From assembly GCA_031268125.1 (NCBI GenBank), contig JAIRXT010000258.1:1-8623 (forward strand): a stretch of DNA of 8,623 nt, in the 5' to 3' direction. The position numbers and the translations under genes are program-made. The notes below the pieces were generated by a model. The model had not been told where the DNA came from. It was given only the letters and a program-made list of their open reading frames with translations, and did not search any database. Positions 1-6,130 of the stretch are shown here, one piece after another; position 1 is the stretch's first letter, and every line of letters starts with the position of its first letter. Origin of the DNA: Treponema sp. Its GTDB lineage: Bacteria; Spirochaetota; Spirochaetia; Treponematales; Breznakiellaceae.

Positions 1-127
1 CCGGAATCCGGTCCCCCTGTTCCCGCCCCCCAACTCCAATACCGCTGGAACTCTGGGGAAGGATCACGTCGATAGTTCGCTGCATTCCCAAACTTGCAGA
101 GTAGAAGTGCCAATGCACAAGGGCCAT
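1..127 (-). CDS. EstA-like esterase (alpha/beta hydrolase), N-terminal fragment
   Basis: The minus strand opens an ATG at 127-125, preceded by a perfect AGGAGG (complement of 133-138) five nucleotides upstream. Forty-two codons are readable before the window ends, starting MALVHWHFYSASLGMQRTID and continuing through VILPQ. This N-terminal pattern (short strand, 'S..LGM.R..DVILP') is the usual opening of the tributyrin-esterase/S-formylglutathione-hydrolase-like family of alpha/beta hydrolases, which cleave short-chain esters. The nucleophile serine and the rest of the catalytic triad lie outside the window, so activity cannot be judged. It starts 39 nt after the smc stop with no terminator or obvious promoter between them, so it is probably cotranscribed with smc. 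No signal peptide is apparent, suggesting a cytoplasmic enzyme. The family call rests on the first 25 residues only. Confidence 0.72.
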   Translation of the reverse strand, partial: MALVHWHFYSASLGMQRTIDVILPQSSSGIGVGGREQGDRIP

Positions 128-166
128 AAAAACCTCCTGCCGGCGGACCATAAACCGCCATACTGT

Positions 167-3130
167 TTAGCTTGTACGATCTTTCCCCCGAATAGGCCGT
201 AGTTCCGCCTCACTCACCATAGCCGGATCATCTATACCGGGGGGAAGCTCCCTGCCGTTTTCATATTCTACAGCTTCTTCTTCGTAACTCTCAACTTCCG
301 GCAGGGGGGCCGCCTTTTCTTCGTTCTCCAGCCGCACAGAGATCATCTTGCTTACCCCCGATTCTTCCATCGTTACCCCCAGCATGGTGCCTGCCCCAGT
401 GATGGTCCGCTTGTTGTGGGTAATTACGACAAACTGGCTTTTTCTGCCGAACTCCCGCATAAGCTGCACAAAGCGTCCCACATTTGCCTCGTCCAGGGCG
501 GCGTCAATTTCGTCCAAAAGGCAGAACGGCGAGGGCTTTACCATGTAGGTAGCGAACAGCAGCGCCACGGCGGTCATGGATTTTTCCCCCCCGGAAAGGA
601 GATTGATGTTTTCCAGTTTTTTCCCGGGGGGCTGGGCGTAGATTTCTATTCCCGATTCCAGCACGTGATTCTCGTCCAGCAGGTGCAGTTTCGCCTGGCC
701 CCCGCCGAAAAGACGGCGGAACATGTTGTGGAAATTCGTCCTGATTTTATTATAGGTCTTCAGGAATACATCGCTGGATTCCGTCCGTATTTCCGTAGCA
801 AGGTTTTCCAGGTCTTTACGGGCCCTGTTCAGGTCCTCAAGCTGGTTTGTAAGAAAATCAAAGCGTTCTTTTACCTCGGCAAATTCCTCCGGGGCCATCA
901 GGTTTACCGATCCCAGACTCCGCAGCCGTTCCCGGCCCGCGGCAAGTTTTTCCCTTAGTTCCGCCGGAGATGCGGTAATGGTGAAGGTCCGTTCCTCAAA
1001 TTCCAGCAGATCCCGGGAATGAGTTTCCCGGAAGTTGTCCCGGATGTTTTTTATTTCTGTTTCCGATTGAACCAGTTCCAGGTGAAGCCTTTCCAGGGAT
1101 TCCTGAACCTTGTTAAGCTGCGCCAGCCGTTTTTTAATGGTCTCCTGCTTCCCCGCCACGTCCCCGTTCCGTTTGGCTATATCCTTTTCCAGTTTTTCCA
1201 GTTCTGCGGTAAACCTTAACCCCTTCTGTTCAATCTCCGCAATTTCTTCAGCCGCGGCGGCAATGCGCTCGTTTGTCTCCTCAAGCCGCTTACTATCCAA
1301 AAAAAGCTCGTCCCGGACGGTTTTAAGAAGCCCCTCCTGGCCCGCCAGCTCCCGGCGGATCAGCCGGGCCTGTTCCCTGGCCGAATGGGTCTGGGTTTCT
1401 ATCCGTGCCCGGCTTATCCGCATTTCCTCAAGGGTTTTACGGTACTCGTTGATTCGCTCCCCCAGGTCCGCGTTATCCCGGCGCAAAACGCCGATGTTGT
1501 TTCTCCGTTCTTCAATGCCGTCTTTGATAAGCCGGATATTGGCATCTAACGCACGTTTTTGGGTGATAATCCCTTCGGGGGTAAGAAAATCGTCAAGAAA
1601 GGCAGGTGAAGTTTTCCGGTAACCGTCAAAAAGTTCCAAAGCCCGGACAGTACCCTGGGCCGCTTCTTTCAATACCTCCGCAAGACCGGCGGCTATATGG
1701 GCAAGTTTTTCCGGCCCGGGGCTGCCGGCGCCCCCCCGTTCTACGGCCCCCTGTGCAGCCGCCGCCAGGTCCCGGATCAGGGTTTCCCGGCCTGCCAGCA
1801 GGGTTTTCACCCGCCCCAGGGTTTCAGACAGCTCCGCCTCCAGGCTGCGGCGTTCCGCCGCCGAATAACCCGCTTCCTTTAAGCCCGCATCCAGGGCCGC
1901 CACAATATCATCCGTAATAGCCGCCAGGTCTTTTTCATAAGCGGCCTGTTCAGTCTCTTTTTGCCGAATTTCCTCTTCCATCCGGAGAACATGGTTCTCG
2001 TTATCCCCGATACGGGAACTGGCAATGTGGATGTTTTCCTGGAACGATGCGATATTACCTTCAATGTCTACAATTTTTTTCTGCAAATCCAGAACTACGG
2101 CGTCCTGTTCTTCCGCATCGGCGGTTAGTTCCTGTGTTTTTTCCAGGATAGTCCGTTCCCGGCCCTCGTTCTGTCCAATCTTTCTCTGAATTTCCCCCCG
2201 CTGTTCCGCCAGAAGCTTGGCCCCGTTTTCCCGGGCGTTCTTTTCCACCGCCAGGCCGTAGATATTCTTCTGGTATTCGACGAGTTTTTCCTCCATCAGG
2301 TTTACCTCGTCCATGTTTTCTTCCAGGGAGCGGTTTGCCGCCTCCATCTCCGCCCGGATAGAATCCCGCTCGGCGCCGCGTTTTGCCAGGGTTTCCTTCC
2401 GTGCGTCGCTTTCGTATTTGAACTGTTTAAGCCTTAGGAGCTGAATATCCAGCTCCAGGTAAAAATTTTCCTCCCGCAGGACCCGGTATTTGGTGGTTTT
2501 CTCCGATTGAATTTTAAGACTGTCGTAAGAACGCTTAATCTCCCCCAGAATACCTTCCACCTGGCGCATATTTTCTTCGGTCTTGGCAAGATTCCGTTCC
2601 GCTTCCGCCCCCCGCAGCTTATAACGGGTAATCCCTGCCGCCTCCTCAAACAGATAGCGCCGCTCTTCCGGCTTGGACGAAAGAACCTGGTCGATTTTGC
2701 CCTGTTCCATGACCGAGTAGGCCCCTTTGCCCACCCCCGTGTCCCAGAAAAGCTCCCGGAGTTCCCTCAACCGCACGGGCTGGGCATTGACGTAGTATTC
2801 GCTTTCGCCGGAACGGTAGAGCCGCCGTTTAATCTCAATTTCCGGCATATCCAGGGGCAGCAGGCCCTTTTCGTTGGCGATAGTAAGGGTTACTTCCGCC
2901 ACATTAAGGGGTTTGCGGTTTTCCGTGCCGTTGAAGATTACATCCTCCATCTTTTCGGCCCGCATAGCCCGGGAAGCCTGCTCCCCCAAAACCCATTTGA
3001 CGGCGTCCACCACATTGGACTTACCGCAGCCGTTGGGTCCCAAAAGGGCAGTAACCCCTTCCGCAAATTCAACCTGGGTCCGGTCAGGGAAAGACTTAAA
3101 TCCAAATATATCTAATCGTTTCAGGAACAA
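167..3130 (-). CDS. smc: Chromosome segregation protein SMC (short form, divergent hinge)
   Basis: This is an SMC ATPase that organises and helps segregate the chromosome, normally as a dimer with ScpA/ScpB (neither is in the window). Visible motifs are an N-terminal head starting MFLKRLDIFGFKSF, Walker A GPNGCGKS at residues 31-38, and a Q-loop glutamine at about 143 in MEQGKIDQ. Two long charged coiled-coil arms span about 172-405 and 540-790. The signature LLSGGEK is at 844-850, Walker B CLLDE ends at 874, and a D-loop follows. The protein is 987 aa against about 1,150-1,200 for typical bacterial SMCs. Between the arms no canonical glycine-patterned hinge is recognisable. Past the head is an acidic tail of about 50 residues. 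The start is TTG at 3130-3128, supported by GGAG (complement of 3137-3140) six nucleotides upstream and by the conserved N-terminus. The stop is TAA at 169-167. Confidence 0.96.
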   Translation of the reverse strand: MFLKRLDIFGFKSFPDRTQVEFAEGVTALLGPNGCGKSNVVDAVKWVLGEQASRAMRAEKMEDVIFNGTENRKPLNVAEVTLTIANEKGLLPLDMPEIEIKRRLYRSGESEYYVNAQPVRLRELRELFWDTGVGKGAYSVMEQGKIDQVLSSKPEERRYLFEEAAGITRYKLRGAEAERNLAKTEENMRQVEGILGEIKRSYDSLKIQSEKTTKYRVLREENFYLELDIQLLRLKQFKYESDARKETLAKRGAERDSIRAEMEAANRSLEENMDEVNLMEEKLVEYQKNIYGLAVEKNARENGAKLLAEQRGEIQRKIGQNEGRERTILEKTQELTADAEEQDAVVLDLQKKIVDIEGNIASFQENIHIASSRIGDNENHVLRMEEEIRQKETEQAAYEKDLAAITDDIVAALDAGLKEAGYSAAERRSLEAELSETLGRVKTLLAGRETLIRDLAAAAQGAVERGGAGSPGPEKLAHIAAGLAEVLKEAAQGTVRALELFDGYRKTSPAFLDDFLTPEGIITQKRALDANIRLIKDGIEERRNNIGVLRRDNADLGERINEYRKTLEEMRISRARIETQTHSAREQARLIRRELAGQEGLLKTVRDELFLDSKRLEETNERIAAAAEEIAEIEQKGLRFTAELEKLEKDIAKRNGDVAGKQETIKKRLAQLNKVQESLERLHLELVQSETEIKNIRDNFRETHSRDLLEFEERTFTITASPAELREKLAAGRERLRSLGSVNLMAPEEFAEVKERFDFLTNQLEDLNRARKDLENLATEIRTESSDVFLKTYNKIRTNFHNMFRRLFGGGQAKLHLLDENHVLESGIEIYAQPPGKKLENINLLSGGEKSMTAVALLFATYMVKPSPFCLLDEIDAALDEANVGRFVQLMREFGRKSQFVVITHNKRTITGAGTMLGVTMEESGVSKMISVRLENEEKAAPLPEVESYEEEAVEYENGRELPPGIDDPAMVSEAELRPIRGKDRTS

Positions 3131-3174
3131 GACAGACTCCGTGTTTGGGCGATTTTTTCACCACATATCCGCAA

Positions 3175-3203
3175 AGTGTAGCATTGGGGAAAAGCTGTAG
3201 CAA
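3175..3203 (-). promoter_or_regulatory. Predicted smc promoter
   Basis: On the minus strand a -35-like TTGCTA (complement of 3198-3203) is followed after 17 nt by TACACT (complement of 3175-3180), each matching four of six consensus positions. Transcription would begin near 3168, leaving a leader of about 38 nt that includes the GGAG ribosome-binding site. The call comes from consensus matching only. Confidence 0.45.
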
Positions 3204-3221
3204 GGTTTGTCCGGCTTTCCG

Positions 3222-3283
3222 CAGCGATTCTCCTTTTAACCATTCCACAACGAAAAGGCGCCGGTAGCATCTCCCGGGGGTCC
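3222..3283 (-). repeat. Intergenic repeat, copy B (upstream of smc)
   Basis: These 62 nt match the reverse complement of 8466-8527. The first 44 positions agree at 40 of 44, and the whole 62 nt at about 51 of 62 without gaps. The shared core includes the GAAAAGGCGCCGGT block (3252-3265) and TTTTAACCATTCC (3234-3246). The conserved outer end (3222) lies 18 nt upstream of the predicted smc -35 box. Beyond 3283 the sequence continues into a GC-rich palindromic stretch to about 3319. There GGTTTTGGGAAAGGTT partly pairs back with AACCATTCC, so this copy also sits in an imperfect inverted repeat, but with a different centre from the copy near 8400. Confidence 0.8.
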
Positions 3284-3319
3284 GGCCGCCGGCACCCCGG
3301 CCGGTTTTGGGAAAGGTTC
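3284..3319. repeat. GC-rich palindromic core flanking repeat copy B
   Basis: The stretch is rich in GGCC/CCGG. On the minus strand GGGGT and ACCCC can pair around a CCGG-CGG-CCGG hairpin. It occupies the place held in the 8344-8527 element by a longer two-hairpin core. The 306-nt gap between smc and the ABC ATPase (3131-3436) otherwise holds only the two promoters and a small T-rich hairpin at 3323-3357. No convincing small gene was seen. Confidence 0.5.
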
Positions 3320-3322
3320 ATC

Positions 3323-3357
3323 AGCCAAAATTTCATTTTTTGGCTTTCTTTACTTTT
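3323..3357 (+). terminator. Weak terminator-like hairpin with T-rich tail
   Basis: AGCCAAAA (3323-3330) pairs perfectly with TTTTGGCT (3338-3345) around a seven-base loop and is followed on the plus strand by a T-rich tail. The stem is only eight base pairs and half AT. No plus-strand gene lies upstream, so its role is unclear. It may simply insulate the region before the ABC ATPase promoter. Confidence 0.35.
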
Positions 3358-3372
3358 TTTATAGACTTTTTC

Positions 3373-3412
3373 TTGACTTTTCCTGATACCAGCCTTATTC
3401 TATCCCTATAAT
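3373..3412 (+). promoter_or_regulatory. Predicted promoter of the ABC ATPase gene
   Basis: TTGACT (3373-3378) is followed 17 nt later by TATTCT (3396-3401), a good sigma-70-type pair. A perfect TATAAT also lies at 3407-3412 but has only a poor -35 (TGATAC, 3384-3389) at correct spacing. Either could be used. Both leave a short leader containing the strong Shine-Dalgarno AGGGAGG at 3423-3429. Confidence 0.6.
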
Positions 3413-3436
3413 CTAACCTAACAGGGAGGCCATATT

Positions 3437-4564
3437 ATGGCAAAGGTAGAACTGAAAGGTATCTCCAAAGTGTATGAAGGCAATGTCCGCGCCGTGGACA
3501 ACGCCAACATCTTGGTCGAAGACAAAGAATTTGTTGTCTTTGTAGGTCCCTCCGGGTGCGGGAAATCCACCACCCTGCGGATGGTCGCCGGTCTGGAAGA
3601 CATCACAGAAGGCGAGCTTTACATTGATGGGGAACTGATGAACGACGTTCCCCCCAAGGACCGGAACATCGCTATGGTGTTCCAGAACTACGCCTTGTAT
3701 CCGCACATGACTGTTTATGACAACATGGCTTTCGGGCTCCGTATCAAAAAAGTCGAAAAAAGCGAGATTGAGCGGCGTGTTCGTGAGGCCGCCCGTACCC
3801 TGGATATTGAAAAATTTCTGGATCGCAAGCCCAAGGCCCTTTCCGGTGGTCAGCGGCAGCGTGTCGCCGTAGGCCGGGCCATTGTGCGGAACCCCAAGGT
3901 GTTCCTGTTCGATGAACCTCTTTCCAACTTGGACGCCAAACTCCGGGTCCAGATGCGGGCGGAACTTTCCGATCTGCACCACCGGCTGAATGCAACGATG
4001 ATCTACGTTACCCATGACCAGGTGGAAGCCATGACAATGGCCAACAAGATCGTGGTTATGAAAGACGGGAAAATACAGCAGATTGGTTCTCCCCTCTATC
4101 TCTACAACCATCCCGTCAACAAGTTTGTCGCCGGGTTTATCGGATCCCCTCCCATGAACTTCCTTACCGTCAAAGTACTGGAAGAAGGCGGCGGTCTGGC
4201 TCTGGACGAAGGTACTTTCAAAATCAGGCCCCATGCTTCCCATGTGGAATACCTTAAAAAGTACGTCGGCAAGGAAGTATTCTTCGGCATCCGGCCGGAA
4301 GATTTGAGCTATTCCCCTTCCGGCCCTGCGGATAACAGCTTCCCCGTCAAGATTACCGTAGTTGAGCCCTTGGGCGCCGACATTCACCTGTGGTTGACCA
4401 CGGCTACCCAGCCCTTGGTGGCCCGGACGGAGCCCCATCACGCCTTTAAGGTGGGTGATGAGGTACATTTTGTCCCCCACATGGACAAGGCCCGGTATTT
4501 TGATAGGGATACGGAAGAAGCTGTTCTGGCCGAACTGGACGCCGCCGCCGCTAAAAACCGTTAG
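3437..4564 (+). CDS. ugpC: Sugar ABC transporter ATP-binding protein (UgpC/MsmK/MalK family)
   Basis: This is the cytoplasmic ATPase subunit of CUT1-type importers, which drive uptake of sugars, oligosaccharides or glycerol-3-phosphate. All motifs are present: Walker A GPSGCGKST at 37-45, Q-loop Q83, signature LSGGQ at 135-139, Walker B VFLFDE at 155-160, and switch histidine H193 in VTHDQ. A C-terminal regulatory/TOBE-type region from about 235 includes GIRPEDL at 284-290. The length of 375 aa is normal for the family. The start ATG has AGGGAGG seven nucleotides upstream. No permease or solute-binding protein gene is adjacent, and a strong terminator follows, so it is a stand-alone gene. This suggests a shared ATPase serving several transporters encoded elsewhere, as known for MsmK. 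The exact substrate cannot be read, so the symbol denotes the family rather than glycerol-phosphate specificity. Confidence 0.94.
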   Translation: MAKVELKGISKVYEGNVRAVDNANILVEDKEFVVFVGPSGCGKSTTLRMVAGLEDITEGELYIDGELMNDVPPKDRNIAMVFQNYALYPHMTVYDNMAFGLRIKKVEKSEIERRVREAARTLDIEKFLDRKPKALSGGQRQRVAVGRAIVRNPKVFLFDEPLSNLDAKLRVQMRAELSDLHHRLNATMIYVTHDQVEAMTMANKIVVMKDGKIQQIGSPLYLYNHPVNKFVAGFIGSPPMNFLTVKVLEEGGGLALDEGTFKIRPHASHVEYLKKYVGKEVFFGIRPEDLSYSPSGPADNSFPVKITVVEPLGADIHLWLTTATQPLVARTEPHHAFKVGDEVHFVPHMDKARYFDRDTEEAVLAELDAAAAKNR

Positions 4565-4602
4565 GCGGATTTTCCTGTTCCGGGCCTGAGCGCCGATAAT
4601 GC

Positions 4603-4635
4603 AAACCCCCGCCTAGGCGGGGGTTTTTGTTTTTT
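4603..4635 (+). terminator. Strong intrinsic terminator after the ABC ATPase
   Basis: A near-perfect palindrome runs from 4603 to 4626 (AAACCCCCGCC / GGCGGGGGTTT around a central TA). It is followed by a T-rich tract, TTTTTGTTTTTT, at 4624-4635. The stem lies about 40 nt beyond the stop of the ATPase gene and should end its transcription. Confidence 0.93.
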
Positions 4636-4641
4636 AGACCT

Positions 4642-4672
4642 GCCTTTTTGTTTTGGAAATGAGATTTGCTGA
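4642..4672 (+). repeat. Intergenic repeat, copy C (shortened, upstream of the PHP operon)
   Basis: GCCTTTTTGTTTTGGAA (4642-4658) matches 8490-8506 at 15 of 17 positions. ATGAGATTTGCTGA (4659-4672) matches 8515-8528 at 13 of 14. The two blocks are directly joined here, whereas eight extra bases (TGGTTAAA, 8507-8514) separate them at 8490-8528. The copy has the same orientation as the gene downstream and lies 13 nt before its predicted -35 box. No left arm is visible; the preceding space holds the terminator. Confidence 0.65.
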
Positions 4673-4685
4673 GTTTGGAGCCATG

Positions 4686-4715
4686 TTGTTGGGTTAAATC
4701 CCCCTGTAGTATGAT
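4686..4715 (+). promoter_or_regulatory. Predicted promoter of the PHP operon, possibly leaderless
   Basis: TATGAT (4710-4715) is a good -10 box, and TTGTTG (4686-4691) is a partial -35 at 18-nt spacing. The -10 box ends only six nucleotides before the ATG at 4722, so transcription would begin at or next to the start codon. An in-frame TAG at 4707-4709 rules out an upstream start. Confidence 0.5.
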
Positions 4716-4721
4716 ATAACT

Positions 4722-5528
4722 ATGGCTTATCTGTATGAAACACATCTGCATACCTGCCGGGGGAGCGCCTGCGCGTCCGCTCAGGGCCGTGATTACATCA
4801 AGTACTACCTGGATTCCGGTTATTCAGGCATTTTTGTAACGGAGCATTTTTACCGGGGAAACTGTACCGTGGACCGGCGTCTCCCCTGGCGGGAATGGGT
4901 CAATGAATTTTGCCGGGGTTTTGAGGAAACCCGTGAAGAAGGGCTGCGCCTGGGTCTGGATGTGTTTTTTGGCTGGGAAGAAACGTATAAAGGCGATGAT
5001 TATCTCATATACGGCCTGGACAAGGACTGGCTCCTGGAGCATCCGGAAGTAAAAAACTGGACCCGGCGGGCCCAATACCAGGCTGTAACGGCAGCGGGGG
5101 GCTGTGTGGTCCACGCCCACCCCTTCCGGCAGCACCACTATATCGGGGAAGTATGCCTGGCGCCGAAGCTTATTGATGCCGTAGAAGCCGCCAATGCGGG
5201 GAATCAGAGGCAGTACTACGACGTCCTGGCCCTGCGCTATGCCGGCAAACTTGGTCTCCCCCTGTGCGCCGGTTCGGATATTCACCACATTGATCAGGCA
5301 AAAGAGGGGGATCTGTACGGCATTTACCTGGAACAAAAACTGGAAAGCGCCGCCGGTTTTGCGGCCGTCATAAGGGACAGAGGAATGCAGGATCCCGGAA
5401 ACCTAAAGGTTAAAAAAGACCGCCTGAAAAGCTTGGGGGATGAACGCATCGGCCTTCCCCTCAAAATTTTAGACGGCTATGAACGGGTAACGTCAAGGGA
5501 CTTTTGGGCCTTTCTTGAAAAAGACTGA
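4722..5528 (+). CDS. PHP-domain metal-dependent phosphoesterase
   Basis: This is a cytoplasmic member of the polymerase-and-histidinol-phosphatase (PHP) superfamily, which hydrolyses phosphoester bonds using two or three bound metals. The ligand motifs appear in order: ETHLHT with H8 and H10, TEH with H42, GWEET with E86, VHAHP with H131 and H133, and GSDIHH with D186 and H188. The length of 268 aa fits a stand-alone PHP protein rather than a polymerase domain. The substrate is unknown; the family covers histidinol phosphate, nucleotides and sugar phosphates, and no histidine-synthesis genes are nearby. The start is fixed by an in-frame stop 13 nt upstream and by the HxH motif at residue 8. 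No Shine-Dalgarno is visible and the -10 box lies six bases upstream, so the message may be leaderless. It is the first gene of the four-gene operon, and its stop directly precedes the next reading frame. Confidence 0.9.
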   Translation: MAYLYETHLHTCRGSACASAQGRDYIKYYLDSGYSGIFVTEHFYRGNCTVDRRLPWREWVNEFCRGFEETREEGLRLGLDVFFGWEETYKGDDYLIYGLDKDWLLEHPEVKNWTRRAQYQAVTAAGGCVVHAHPFRQHHYIGEVCLAPKLIDAVEAANAGNQRQYYDVLALRYAGKLGLPLCAGSDIHHIDQAKEGDLYGIYLEQKLESAAGFAAVIRDRGMQDPGNLKVKKDRLKSLGDERIGLPLKILDGYERVTSRDFWAFLEKD

Positions 5529-5549
5529 TTGGGTATAGTTGAATCTGTT

Positions 5550-6122
5550 ATGAACGACAAAGAATTAAGCCAAATCCCCGGAAGAATCAAAGAATTTCGG
5601 GAAATTATGGAGATTAGCGCCATTGATATGGCCCGGGACATCGGAATTTCTTTGGAAATTTACGAAAAATACGAATCCGGCGAGATGGATATTCCTATCA
5701 GCGCGCTATACAAGATATCAAACCGGCTGGGAACCGATACCACCGTGCTTTTGACCGGGGACGATCCCCGCATGGAAAGCGCCAGCGTATGCCGGGCCGG
5801 GAAGGGCATTCAGGTTGAACGGTATCCGGGTTACGAGTATTCAAGCCTGGCCTACAATTTCAAAGGCCGGACCATGGAACCTCTGCTGGTAACGCTGGAT
5901 TCGGCACAGGCGAGCGCCCCGCTGGTCTGCCATTCCGGGCAGGAATTTAACTATGTGGTCGAAGGGAAAATCCGGGTAACCGTGGGCGCCCGGGACTACG
6001 ATTTGTCCGCCGGGGATTCGATCTACTTTGATGCCCGGCTCCTCCATGCTCAGAGCGCCCTTGAAGAAGCGGGGGAAGACCAAAAAACCGTTGCACGGTT
6101 TATCACGATAATTCAGGAATAG
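5550..6122 (+). CDS. XRE-family transcriptional regulator with C-terminal cupin domain
   Basis: This two-domain regulator has a helix-turn-helix of the XRE/Cro type at about residues 8-65 (GRIKEFREIMEIS ... YEKYESGEMDIP). A cupin follows at about 110-185, with motif 1 around CHSGQEFNYVVEG and motif 2 around AGDSIYFDARLLHA. The cupin presumably senses a small ligand and the HTH binds DNA. The open frame extends back to a TTG at 5529, directly after the PHP stop. I prefer ATG at 5550 (190 aa) because it gives the short leader normal before this HTH; neither start has a clear Shine-Dalgarno. Its stop TAG (6120-6122) overlaps a possible GTG start of the ligase gene. Pairing of such a regulator with an AMP-forming acyl-CoA ligase recurs in anaerobes, so it probably controls this operon. 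The effector is unknown. Confidence 0.9.
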   Translation: MNDKELSQIPGRIKEFREIMEISAIDMARDIGISLEIYEKYESGEMDIPISALYKISNRLGTDTTVLLTGDDPRMESASVCRAGKGIQVERYPGYEYSSLAYNFKGRTMEPLLVTLDSAQASAPLVCHSGQEFNYVVEGKIRVTVGARDYDLSAGDSIYFDARLLHAQSALEEAGEDQKTVARFITIIQE

Positions 6123-6130
6123 TGCCAGCC

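Noticed and set aside
3121..3336. 71-codon minus-strand frame upstream of and overlapping the smc start
   Set aside because: It runs through the repeat copy and the predicted smc promoter, has no ribosome-binding site, and has a low-complexity Arg/Pro composition.
3413..4480. 355-codon open frame on the minus strand, antisense to the ABC ATPase
   Set aside because: It lies entirely opposite a gene with every expected ATPase motif, shows no recognisable domain, and is explained by codon bias of the real gene.
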